This document shows, piece by piece, positions 1-5,313 of a stretch of 5,313 bases of DNA; position 1 is the first letter of the stretch; each line of letters begins with the position of its first letter. Source of the DNA: an uncultured Alphaproteobacteria bacterium (GTDB lineage Bacteria; Pseudomonadota; Alphaproteobacteria; Sneathiellales; Sneathiellaceae). The DNA is taken from assembly GCA_937910835.1 (NCBI GenBank), contig CALEMG010000290.1:1-5313 (forward strand), written 5' to 3'. The notes under the pieces are model-generated. The model was given only the letters and a program-made list of their open reading frames with translations. It searched no databases and had not been told where the DNA came from. The translations under genes were made by a program, and so were the position numbers.

Positions 1-1184
1 TGCGCTCTGACAAGATGGCATTGCAGCGCCTGAAGGAAGCAGCCGAAAAAGCGAAGATCGAGCTGTCCTCCTCCCAGTCGACGGAAATTAACCTGCCCTT
101 TATCACGGCGGATGCCTCCGGCCCGAAACATATGCAGCTAAAACTGACCCGAGCCCAGTTCGAGCATCTGGTCGAAGATCTGGTTAAGCGCACGCTCGCT
201 CCTTGTGAGAAAGCGCTGAAAGACGCTGGAATGCAAAAAGGCGAAATCGACGAGGTAATCCTCGTTGGCGGCATGAGCCGTATGCCACAGGTTATCGAAA
301 CCGTTAAAAACTTCTTTGGTCGCGAACCCCACAAGGGTGTGAACCCGGACGAAGTGGTCGCCATCGGCGCCGCCATTCAGGCTGGCGTGCTGCAGGGTGA
401 CGTGAAAGACGTACTGCTACTGGACGTAACGCCGCTTTCCCTCGGTATCGAAACACTTGGAGGTGTCTTTACCCGTCTCATCGACCGCAACACGACGATC
501 CCGACGAAGAAGAGCCAGACTTTCTCGACCGCCGAGGATAACCAGCAGGCCGTCACCATCCGGGTGTTCCAGGGTGAACGCGAGATGGCAGCGGATAACA
601 AGCTGCTTGGCAATTTTGACCTGACCGAGATCCCGGGTGCCCCGCGCGGAGTACCTCAGATCGAAGTGACCTTCGATATCGACGCGAACGGTATTGTCAA
701 TGTTTCAGCGAAAGACAAGGGCACCGGTCGGGAACAGAAGATCCAGATCCAGGCCTCCAGCGGTTTGAGTGAGTCCGATATCGACCAGATGGTCAAGGAC
801 GCCGAAGAACATGCAGCCGAGGATAAGGCCCGCAAGGAAAAGGTCGAAGTCGTGAACCAGGCGGACAGCCTCGTTCATGCGACGGAAAAAACCCTTGAGG
901 AAGCCGGCGACAAAGTCGGCGACGACATCAAGGCACCGATCCAAACTGCGCTTGATGAGCTGAAAGAAGCCAAGGAAGGCGACGATGTCGAGGCTATCAA
1001 GGCCAAGATGGAAGCGTTGCAGGCGGCGTCCATGAAACTCGGTGAAGCGCTCTATGCCCAGTCGCAGGAGGGTGAGGGACAGGCCGAAGCCGGCGCCGGA
1101 GGCCAGGAGCAGGGCGAAGCATCAGATGATGATGTCGTCGACGCGGACTTCGAAGAAGTCGACGAAGATAAAAAAGACAAGTAA
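1..1184 (+). CDS. dnaK: Chaperone protein DnaK (Hsp70), 5'-truncated by window edge
   Basis: ATP-dependent cytoplasmic Hsp70 chaperone that binds exposed hydrophobic peptides and cycles with DnaJ and GrpE. The frame is open from base 3 (Arg-Ser-Asp-Lys, then Met at base 15), so the true start lies upstream. The visible 393 residues match the E. coli protein from about residue 246, so roughly 245 residues of the ATPase domain are missing. Counting from Met at base 15, the Hsp70 family signature VILVGG-S-MP is at 81-91. The interdomain linker VLLLDVTP is at 133-140, followed by the substrate-binding beta domain (LSLGIETLGG, TTIPTKKSQTFSTAEDNQ, GERE-AADN) and a helical lid. The Gly/Glu/Ala-rich tail ends in the conserved acidic DDDVVDADFEEV motif plus a Lys/Asp-rich end. 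The stop is TAA at 1182-1184. dnaJ follows on the same strand after 99 bases. Any heat-shock promoter would lie outside the window. Identity is essentially certain. Confidence 0.98.
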   Translation, partial: RSDKMALQRLKEAAEKAKIELSSSQSTEINLPFITADASGPKHMQLKLTRAQFEHLVEDLVKRTLAPCEKALKDAGMQKGEIDEVILVGGMSRMPQVIETVKNFFGREPHKGVNPDEVVAIGAAIQAGVLQGDVKDVLLLDVTPLSLGIETLGGVFTRLIDRNTTIPTKKSQTFSTAEDNQQAVTIRVFQGEREMAADNKLLGNFDLTEIPGAPRGVPQIEVTFDIDANGIVNVSAKDKGTGREQKIQIQASSGLSESDIDQMVKDAEEHAAEDKARKEKVEVVNQADSLVHATEKTLEEAGDKVGDDIKAPIQTALDELKEAKEGDDVEAIKAKMEALQAASMKLGEALYAQSQEGEGQAEAGAGGQEQGEASDDDVVDADFEEVDEDKKDK

Positions 1185-1214
1185 GGGTTTACTCGGAAAA
1201 TCCGCAAAAACCCT
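1184..1214 (+). other. Stem-loop directly after the dnaK stop codon
   Basis: Seen in the sequence: AGGGTTT (1184-1190) is the reverse complement of AAACCCT (1208-1214). Inside it, CGGA (1194-1197) pairs with TCCG (1201-1204) around an AAA loop, separated from the outer stem by a 3x3 internal loop. A modest pyrimidine stretch (GTCTTCT) follows rather than a clean T-run, so this is not a convincing full terminator. Inference: a weak attenuator, a 3'-end stabiliser for dnaK mRNA, or a processing element between dnaK and dnaJ. Confidence 0.45.
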
Positions 1215-1227
1215 GTCTTCTAACATA

Positions 1228-1260
1228 CCGCCTCGGTCCCGGAAATCCGGCCCGGGGCGG
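1228..1260 (+). other. GC-rich stem-loop upstream of dnaJ
   Basis: CCGCCTCGG (1228-1236) pairs with CCGGGGCGG (1252-1260) as nine consecutive pairs, one of them G-T. An inner CCGG (1239-1242) pairs with CCGG (1247-1250) around a four-base loop. The hairpin ends 23 bases before the dnaJ ATG and is not followed by a T-run, so it is not an intrinsic terminator. It sits just 5' of the likely dnaJ ribosome-binding region. Inference: it could act in mRNA processing or stability, or limit dnaJ translation relative to dnaK. Confidence 0.45.
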
Positions 1261-1283
1261 CATTCGTTAAGTGATTGATACTT

Positions 1284-2414
1284 ATGGCCAAACGCGATTA
1301 TTACGAAATACTGGGGGTGGAAAGCAACGCTGACGCCGCTGAGATCAAATCCGCCTACCGCAAGAAGGCGATGCAATATCATCCGGATCGCAATCCCGGT
1401 GACAGCAGTGCAGAGGCTGCGTTCAAGGAAGTCAACGAAGCATATGAAATCCTGAAAGAGCCGCAAAAGCGCAGTGCCTACGACCAGTATGGCCATGCCG
1501 CCTTTGAAAATGGCGGTAGCCCGGGTGGCGCCCAGGGCTTTGGCGGCGGGTTCAGCGATATTTTCGAAGACCTGTTTGGCGATTTTATGGGCGGCGCCCA
1601 GGGCGGTGGCGGACGATCCCGAAGCCCGCGTGGCTCTGATTTGCGCTATAATCTCGAAATCTCCCTCGAAGATGCCTATCACGGCAAGAAGATGGAACTG
1701 AAAATCCCGACAACCGCGCCCTGCGAAAGCTGTGACGGGTCGGGCGCGGAAGCCGGATCGGAGCCGACCACCTGCGACAGCTGTCAGGGAGCGGGGAAAA
1801 TCCGTGCGCAACAGGGCTTCTTCACGATTGAACGCACCTGCCCGACCTGTCAGGGGCAGGGCCAAGTTATCAAGAACCCGTGCAAAGCCTGTCGTGGCCA
1901 GGGCCGGGTGAACAAAGAAAAAACCCTTTCCGTCAATATCCCGCCCGGTGTCGATGACGGCAACCGCATTCGCCTCTCCGGCGAGGGGGAGGCCGGCATG
2001 CGCGGCGGACCACCCGGCGATCTTTACATTTTCCTGACCGTCGAGGATCACCGGATTTTCCAGCGCGATGGCCAGAATATCCATTGCCGCGTTCCCATTC
2101 CGCTAACAACGGCGGCACTCGGCGGCGATATCGAGGTTCCCACCCTGGAAGGCGCGCGCGCCAAAGTCAGCATTACTGCAGGCACCCAGTCCGGGCGCAA
2201 GTTCCGTCTGCGCAGCAAGGGCATGCCGATCATGAATTCCCACAGCCACGGCGATATGTATATCCATACCATCGTAGAGACTCCGGTCAATCTGACCAAA
2301 CGTCAGAAGGAGCTGCTGAAGGAATTTGAAGCAGAGGGCAAGGGGGCCCATAGCCCCGAATCTGAAGGCTTCTTCTCCCGCGTCAAGGATTTCCTGGCCG
2401 ATTTGAAAGACTGA
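1284..2414 (+). CDS. dnaJ: Chaperone protein DnaJ (type I Hsp40)
   Basis: Co-chaperone that delivers unfolded substrates to DnaK and stimulates its ATPase; cytoplasmic homodimer in the known family. The 376-residue protein has the full type I layout. The J-domain (about 1-70) carries the HPD motif at 33-35. The Gly/Phe region (about 77-110) includes the SDIF segment at 91-94. Four CxxCxGxG zinc-binding repeats lie at 147-154, 164-171, 186-193 and 200-207, followed by C-terminal substrate-binding domains and a dimerisation tail. I chose ATG at 1284 because it gives the standard N-terminus MAKRDYYEILGV. An in-frame TTG three codons upstream (1275) would add only Met-Ile-Leu and is unlikely. The Shine-Dalgarno sequence is weak: AAGTGA at 1269-1274, nine bases before ATG. 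It follows dnaK by 99 bases, probably in one operon. All key residues are present and the length is normal. Confidence 0.98.
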   Translation: MAKRDYYEILGVESNADAAEIKSAYRKKAMQYHPDRNPGDSSAEAAFKEVNEAYEILKEPQKRSAYDQYGHAAFENGGSPGGAQGFGGGFSDIFEDLFGDFMGGAQGGGGRSRSPRGSDLRYNLEISLEDAYHGKKMELKIPTTAPCESCDGSGAEAGSEPTTCDSCQGAGKIRAQQGFFTIERTCPTCQGQGQVIKNPCKACRGQGRVNKEKTLSVNIPPGVDDGNRIRLSGEGEAGMRGGPPGDLYIFLTVEDHRIFQRDGQNIHCRVPIPLTTAALGGDIEVPTLEGARAKVSITAGTQSGRKFRLRSKGMPIMNSHSHGDMYIHTIVETPVNLTKRQKELLKEFEAEGKGAHSPESEGFFSRVKDFLADLKD

Positions 2415-2420
2415 CTGACC

Positions 2421-2476
2421 CGCGCCGCATTACCATCTCGCCACATTCGCCTGACTATGCTACATCCTGTGGCGCG
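2421..2476 (+). other. Possible long-loop stem between dnaJ and dapB
   Basis: CGCGCCGCA (2421-2429) can pair with TGTGGCGCG (2468-2476) as nine pairs, one of them G-T, enclosing a 38-base loop. The 3' arm ends seven bases before the dapB Shine-Dalgarno sequence, and an A-run rather than a T-run follows. The long loop makes the structure uncertain. If real, it would sit in the 5' leader of dapB or the 3' end of the dnaJ message. I see no convincing sigma-70 promoter in this 81-base gap, so whether dapB is transcribed from its own promoter or by read-through is undecided. Confidence 0.25.
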
Positions 2477-2482
2477 ATAAAA

Positions 2483-2487
2483 AAGGG
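2483..2487 (+). promoter_or_regulatory. Ribosome-binding site of dapB
   Basis: AAGGG lies eight bases upstream of the dapB ATG at 2496, a normal Shine-Dalgarno spacing. It supports this start, which also yields the expected DapB N-terminus with the nucleotide-binding glycine motif ten residues in. Confidence 0.6.
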
Positions 2488-2495
2488 TTTGTGAC

Positions 2496-3308
2496 ATGAG
2501 CGATTTGAAGATTGGTATTGTCGGGGCGGCTGGCCGAATGGGCCGGATGCTTGTGAAGCAAGCCACGGAAACGGCGGGCTGCGTGATTTGCGGCGGGACA
2601 GAACCCGCCGGCTCCCCGGACATCGGCAAAGATATCCACGCTCTCGCCGGGCTGGAACCTTCCGGCATCCTGATTGCGGATAATACGGAAAAGTTGTTTG
2701 ATGAGGCCGATGCGGTTATCGATTTCACCGCGCCCATCGCCTCTATCGCACATGCAAAACTTGCCGCGAAGAGCGGTAAAATCCTTATCATCGGAACAAC
2801 TGGCCTTGCCAATGAACAGCAGGCACAGATTACTGCCTGTGGCGACAAGGCTGTTATTGTTCAGGGCGCGAATATGAGCCTTGGCGTCAATCTGCTAGCA
2901 CAGCTCACCCGGAAAGTTGCCGCTATCCTCGATGATGAGTTCGACGCCGAAATTCTGGAAATGCACCATCATCATAAAGTCGACGCGCCTTCGGGAACGG
3001 CTCTCCTGCTCGGCAAGGCTGTCGCCGCAGGACGGGGCGTTGAGCATGATGATGTGGCCGATCGCGGCCGGGATGGCATCACCGGTGCCCGCAAGCGCGG
3101 AGATATAGGCTATGCGGTGCTGCGTGGCGGCAACGTGGTTGGCGACCATACGGTAATTTTCGCTGCGGAGAATGAACGGATCGAGCTTACCCATAAAGCA
3201 GGCGACCGCTCCATCTTTGCACGCGGCGCTGTTCGTGCGGCGCTATGGGCAAAGGACAAGCCCGCCGGAAATTACGATATGATGGATGTGCTTGGGCTAG
3301 GTGATTGA
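2496..3308 (+). CDS. dapB: 4-hydroxy-tetrahydrodipicolinate reductase
   Basis: Reduces 4-hydroxy-tetrahydrodipicolinate to tetrahydrodipicolinate with NAD(P)H in the diaminopimelate/lysine pathway, supplying peptidoglycan precursors and lysine in the cytoplasm. The 270-residue length is typical. The N-terminal Rossmann domain has the glycine motif GAAGRMGR at 10-17, DFTAP at 76-80 and GTTG at 100-103. The family signature EILEMHHHHKVDAPSGTA spans 152-169. By alignment with the E. coli enzyme, His157 is the catalytic His159 equivalent and Lys161 the Lys163 equivalent. The C-terminus (FARGAVRAALW, then MMDVLGL) is conserved. At the end of the second strand there is Glu36-Pro37, where E. coli has Glu38-Arg39; loss of the arginine may lower NADPH preference (inference). 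The gene lies 81 bases after dnaJ, and its last 37 bases overlap the convergent DUF2244 gene. All key residues are intact. Confidence 0.98.
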   Translation: MSDLKIGIVGAAGRMGRMLVKQATETAGCVICGGTEPAGSPDIGKDIHALAGLEPSGILIADNTEKLFDEADAVIDFTAPIASIAHAKLAAKSGKILIIGTTGLANEQQAQITACGDKAVIVQGANMSLGVNLLAQLTRKVAAILDDEFDAEILEMHHHHKVDAPSGTALLLGKAVAAGRGVEHDDVADRGRDGITGARKRGDIGYAVLRGGNVVGDHTVIFAAENERIELTHKAGDRSIFARGAVRAALWAKDKPAGNYDMMDVLGLGD

Positions 3309-3808
3309 AGAATGCCGCCCTTGCGGTAAGTATCAAGGGCATTCGCAATCAACTCCTGCACCTCGATCTTTTCATCCTCACCGAGGAAATTACCGATCTC
3401 ATAGGATTTGCCCCGGTTTGTTATCCAGAGCTGCCCCCGCTCGATCATTGTTCGCGCCCAATAGGCATCGAACGTCTCCATCTTCTCCGCACCATCGGGC
3501 GCAACGCGCGTAATAGTGAACAGATCCTTGTGGATTTGCACCGTTTCATAGCGCCGGGCTGCGCGAAAGTTAAGGCGGAAAGCAAGATAGATCAGCAGCG
3601 CGTCCAGACCGAAAAAACCAAGAACTGGCCAAGCGCCCATAGACAAAAACAACAGTCCGGAAACAAAGCTAATAAAGGCAACGCTACTCATCAGGATAAC
3701 AAAGCCTGATTGCGACAGGCTGCGGTTTGGATGAAGCGACATAAAGAAAGACCCTTCCGCGCCAGTCTGCGCGTCATCCTCTTCCATTCTGTCATCCACT
3801 ATCGGCAT
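3272..3808 (-). CDS. DUF2244 family integral membrane protein, function unknown
   Basis: A 178-residue inner-membrane protein matching my recollection of the alphaproteobacterial DUF2244 family. An acidic N-terminal stretch leads to the motif HPNRSLS (26-32), then two hydrophobic helices at about 36-57 and 60-78. These are separated by the short turn SMGAWP and contain FFGLDALLIYLAF. A basic segment (RLNFRAARR, 78-86) follows, so by the positive-inside rule both ends probably face the cytoplasm. The rest is a soluble domain with EIGNFLGEDEK (137-147). The start ATG at 3808 is supported by GGAGG eight bases upstream. The last residues (SPSPSTSIIS) look like a non-conserved extension, and the final 37 bases are antisense to the end of dapB. 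It is divergent from nth, with 58 bases between the starts. Family assignment is good; no function can be given. Confidence 0.88.
   Translation of the reverse strand: MPIVDDRMEEDDAQTGAEGSFFMSLHPNRSLSQSGFVILMSSVAFISFVSGLLFLSMGAWPVLGFFGLDALLIYLAFRLNFRAARRYETVQIHKDLFTITRVAPDGAEKMETFDAYWARTMIERGQLWITNRGKSYEIGNFLGEDEKIEVQELIANALDTYRKGGILQSPSPSTSIIS
3302..3351. other. Long imperfect hairpin at the dapB stop codon, inside the convergent gene
   Basis: Read from outside in: TGATTG (3302-3307) pairs with CAATCA (3346-3351); GAAT (3310-3313) with ATTC (3341-3344); and GCCCTTG (3317-3323) with CAAGGGC (3334-3340), closing a ten-base loop. A small internal loop (3308-3309 against 3345) and a three-base bulge (3314-3316) interrupt it, giving 17 pairs in total. 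The dapB stop codon (3306-3308) lies in the left arm. The same bases encode residues about 153-169 of the DUF2244 protein on the other strand. There is no adjacent T-run on either strand, so I do not call a classical intrinsic terminator. Inference: transcript-end structure for dapB and a barrier between the convergent genes. Confidence 0.45.
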
Positions 3809-3816
3809 CGCTCAAT

Positions 3817-3821
3817 CCTCC
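3817..3821 (-). promoter_or_regulatory. Strong ribosome-binding site of the DUF2244 gene
   Basis: GGAGG on the minus strand, eight bases before the ATG at 3808. It is the clearest Shine-Dalgarno sequence in the window and fixes the start of the DUF2244 gene rather than the later in-frame Met codons (residues 8 and 23). Confidence 0.75.
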
Positions 3822-3827
3822 AGATTG

Positions 3828-3857
3828 ATTATTGCGCATAAATTCCACCTATGCCAA
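3828..3857 (-). promoter_or_regulatory. Candidate sigma-70 promoter for the DUF2244 gene
   Basis: On the minus strand, TTGGCA (3857-3852) and AATAAT (3833-3828) are separated by 18 bases; each matches the -35 or -10 consensus at five of six positions. A start point about seven bases downstream would fall at the edge of the ribosome-binding site, leaving a very short leader, which makes the call uncertain. The same 58-base gap must also hold the nth promoter unless nth is read from farther upstream. Confidence 0.3.
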
Positions 3858-3866
3858 TAACATAGG

Positions 3867-4502
3867 ATGAAAAAAGCCGATATCCGCGAATTTTTTCGCC
3901 GCCTTGAAGAGAATAATCCCGAACCGGAAGGGGAGTTGAATTACGTCAACTCCTTCACATTGCTTGTCGCGGTGGTCCTCTCGGCGCAGGCGACGGACGT
4001 CGGAGTGAACAAGGCGACAGGGCCGCTCTTCGCCATTGCCGACACGCCAGAGAAAATACTCGCCCTCGGGGAAGATACTCTGCGCGACTATATCAAGACC
4101 ATCGGACTTTATAAGACCAAGGCGAAGAACGTCATCAAGCTCTGTGAGGCTTTGATACGCGATCACAATAGCCAGGTTCCCGAAACCCGCGAAGAACTAG
4201 AGAAACTGGCAGGTGTCGGCCGGAAAACGGCGAATGTCGTGCTTAATATCGCGTTCGGGCATCCGACGATTGCCGTAGATACTCATCTCTTTCGTCTGGG
4301 AAACCGGACCGGGCTTGCGCCCGGCAAAACTCCGCTTGAAGTCGAAAAAAAGCTCGAAAAGGTCATCCCGAAGGAATATCTTCGCCACGCCCATCACTGG
4401 CTGATCCTGCATGGGCGCTATATCTGCAAGGCGCGAAAGCCTGAGTGCTATCGCTGCATCGTCGCCGATCTTTGCGCCTTCAAGGGAAAGACGGTCGCGT
4501 AA
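3867..4502 (+). CDS. nth: Endonuclease III (DNA glycosylase / AP lyase)
   Basis: Removes oxidised pyrimidines from DNA and nicks the abasic site by beta-elimination, in base-excision repair. At 211 residues it is the same length as the E. coli protein. The helix-hairpin-helix LAGVGRKTANVV (114-125) contains catalytic Lys120, and catalytic Asp138 lies in TIAVDTH. The [4Fe-4S] ligands Cys187, Cys194, Cys197 and Cys203 keep the C-x6-C-x2-C-x5-C spacing. The N-terminal LSAQATDV-VNKAT segment (38-51) is also conserved. ATG at 3867 is the first possible start, since an in-frame TAA lies at 3858-3860. It has no clear Shine-Dalgarno sequence; only AGG abuts the ATG. It is divergent from the DUF2244 gene and convergent with the lipoprotein gene, with 24 bases between their stops. 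All functional residues are present, so it should be active. Confidence 0.98.
   Translation: MKKADIREFFRRLEENNPEPEGELNYVNSFTLLVAVVLSAQATDVGVNKATGPLFAIADTPEKILALGEDTLRDYIKTIGLYKTKAKNVIKLCEALIRDHNSQVPETREELEKLAGVGRKTANVVLNIAFGHPTIAVDTHLFRLGNRTGLAPGKTPLEVEKKLEKVIPKEYLRHAHHWLILHGRYICKARKPECYRCIVADLCAFKGKTVA
3932..3953 (+). repeat. Perfect inverted repeat early in nth
   Basis: GGAGTTGA (3932-3939) and TCAACTCC (3946-3953) are exact reverse complements around a six-base loop, extendable by two G-T pairs outward. The repeat starts 65 bases after the nth start codon and encodes a moderately conserved segment (around Glu23 to Ser29), so the coding constraint may not fully explain it. It may be a local mRNA hairpin or chance. 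Confidence 0.35.
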
Positions 4503-4526
4503 GAGCTCAACCGGGCCCGCTTGGCG

Positions 4527-5027
4527 TCAAGACACCTTTTTGCCGATAAAGACCTCTTCCGCCCCGACGGCCTTGAGATGATCATTGAAGCATTGCTTGC
4601 GGTCAAGATCGGAAAAGTTATCGATACTTCGCCCGTTGATGGCGATATGCCGGACCACAAGCGCTTCCCCGGAAGTCCCCGGATAGAAGAAAAGATGTAA
4701 CGCACAATCCCGCGCGAGATACTGCCAGACTTCTGCCGGACTGTCTTGCCGCCTCAGGTTGGGATTACCAAACGCCTGCTGTATCTCCATTGTGGTTTTA
4801 CCGACAACAACCGTTGGCTCCAGCATGATGCGGGGCTTGATCGCGGCGACGGCCGGCGGTTTTTGGGGCACCTTAGGTGCTGGCGATTGCACCGCAGCGG
4901 GTTTTGATGATGCGGCTGAAGCGGTGGCTTTCGTCTTTTCAGTCTCTAGCTTAGAGGCCGTCGGGGCTTGCGCGCAGGCGGAAAGGCCACCGATGAGCAA
5001 CACACAAACCGTCGGAAACCATTTCAT
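4527..5027 (-). CDS. Putative lipoprotein with Ala/Pro-rich linker and conserved C-terminal domain
   Basis: Numbered from ATG at 5027 (166 residues). The N-terminus has Lys2, a hydrophobic core (VCVLLIGG) and a lipobox LSAC at 15-18, so Cys18 is the likely lipidated residue of an envelope lipoprotein. A low-complexity Ala/Lys/Pro/Ser linker runs from about 22 to 65. The C-terminal domain contains GKTTMEIQQAFGNP, then RRQDSPAEVWQYLARDCALHLFFY. This recalls the small beta-rich SmpA/OmlA-like fold in the general pattern of G-x-A-F-G-x-P followed by W-Q-Y, but that resemblance is tentative. Cys108 and Cys146 could form a disulfide in the periplasm. ATG at 5027 overlaps the upstream gene's stop as TGATG, implying translational coupling; a TTG one codon earlier (5030) is the alternative. 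I cannot assign a function. Confidence 0.85.
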   Translation of the reverse strand: MKWFPTVCVLLIGGLSACAQAPTASKLETEKTKATASAASSKPAAVQSPAPKVPQKPPAVAAIKPRIMLEPTVVVGKTTMEIQQAFGNPNLRRQDSPAEVWQYLARDCALHLFFYPGTSGEALVVRHIAINGRSIDNFSDLDRKQCFNDHLKAVGAEEVFIGKKVS

Positions 5028-5313
5028 CAAGTCACTAGTTCCCGGCTCTTGGGGACACTGCCCACCCGCTTCTTATAGAGATGGACCATTGCAGCCGTCG
5101 CAATGATCGGCGCAACCAGGTTAAGGATTGGAACAGTCAATGCAAAGGCGATCACGACCCCCATCAGATAGAGCTCCGAAGCATTGGTTTTGCGAAGGCG
5201 GGTCACCTCCTCCGTCTCGTGATGGCGGATCGCCACCATCTGGAAATATTCGCGGGAAATCAGATAGCCGTTCAGTAGGTAATAGACGAAGAGGTTAATT
5301 ACCGGGATGAAAT
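5027..5313 (-). CDS. EI24-domain (CysZ-like) membrane protein, C-terminal fragment
   Basis: The frame is open to the window edge, so only the last 94 residues are visible and the start lies beyond base 5313. The fragment begins with a hydrophobic stretch (FIPVINLFVYYLLNGYLI), then SREYFQMVAIRH and a charged segment. A second long hydrophobic stretch follows (LYLMGVVIAFALTVPILNLVAPIIATAAMVHLY), then a basic tail. This N-G-Y-L-x-x-R-E-Y-F plus PxxNLxAP pattern fits the EI24/CysZ-like family, whose best-known member CysZ is a sulfate permease. Assigning sulfate transport here would be speculation, since many alphaproteobacterial relatives are uncharacterised. The stop TGA (5029-5027) overlaps the lipoprotein ATG by one base. 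An internal ATG at 5239 exists but is not the real start, because conserved sequence continues upstream of it. Confidence 0.82.
   Translation of the reverse strand, partial: FIPVINLFVYYLLNGYLISREYFQMVAIRHHETEEVTRLRKTNASELYLMGVVIAFALTVPILNLVAPIIATAAMVHLYKKRVGSVPKSRELVT

Noticed and set aside
1149..1166. EEVD tetrapeptide in the DnaK tail, as at the end of eukaryotic cytosolic Hsp70
   Set aside because: Here it is internal and followed by a Lys/Asp-rich end; the tail is the usual bacterial VVDA-FEEV motif with a variable end.
1275..1283. TTG at 1275 as the dnaJ start
   Set aside because: It adds three residues not found in DnaJ proteins; ATG at 1284 gives the standard N-terminus.
1122..2084. 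A 320-codon open frame on the minus strand opposite dnaJ
   Set aside because: It lies entirely antisense to dnaJ and the dnaK tail, both highly conserved. Its translation shows no recognisable domain, and it is explained by codon composition of the real genes.
2964..2975. Four consecutive histidines in DapB resembling an affinity tag
   Set aside because: They are part of the native DapB active-site signature, which normally contains several histidines before the catalytic lysine.
3305..3709. A 134-codon plus-strand open frame after dapB
   Set aside because: It is antisense to the DUF2244 gene, has no recognisable domain, and the opposite strand has a strong ribosome-binding site and a clear family match.
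4503..4541. Possible terminator for nth: short palindromes (GAGCTC, CGGGCCCG) and GGCGTC/GACACC before a five-T run
   Set aside because: The last stem has a mismatch and an overly tight loop, and the palindromes are very short, so there is no convincing terminator.
1..5313. Signs of a novel defence, mobile or biosynthetic system
   Set aside because: Every sizeable stretch is covered by housekeeping or conserved alphaproteobacterial genes, with no direct-repeat arrays, transposase, integrase or unusual composition seen.

Overview
The window is an ordinary chromosomal stretch that most resembles an alphaproteobacterium. The reasons are the order dnaK-dnaJ-dapB, a DUF2244 membrane protein, an nth gene and an EI24-type membrane protein nearby, and protein sequences with alphaproteobacterial character. 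A genus cannot be named from this alone. There are no mobile elements, tRNA or rRNA genes, CRISPR arrays or signs of transfer, and coding density is very high (longest gap about 100 bases).

Layout, left to right. Bases 1-1184 (+) hold the 3' two thirds of dnaK. A 99-base gap containing two stem-loops leads to dnaJ (1284-2414, +). After 81 bases comes dapB (2496-3308, +), the lysine/diaminopimelate pathway reductase. Its 3' end overlaps tail-to-tail by 37 bases with a DUF2244 inner-membrane protein gene (3272-3808, -). That gene is divergent from nth (3867-4502, +), an endonuclease III with catalytic residues and iron-sulfur ligands intact. nth is convergent with a two-gene minus-strand unit: an EI24/CysZ-like membrane protein (5027-5313, cut by the window edge), then a small lipoprotein (4527-5027) joined to it by a TGATG stop/start overlap.

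How the genes relate. DnaK and DnaJ are partners in one chaperone cycle and are probably co-transcribed. The stem-loops between them could adjust the DnaK:DnaJ ratio or mark a processing site. dapB and nth are unrelated housekeeping genes (cell-wall precursor/lysine synthesis and base-excision repair). The DUF2244 protein and the lipoprotein have no established function. The lipoprotein is translationally linked to the EI24 protein, which suggests a shared envelope role.

I found no novel system. The points most worth a second look are the long imperfect hairpin at the dapB stop codon inside the DUF2244 coding region, the tandem hairpins between dnaK and dnaJ, and the uncharacterised lipoprotein coupled to the EI24 gene.
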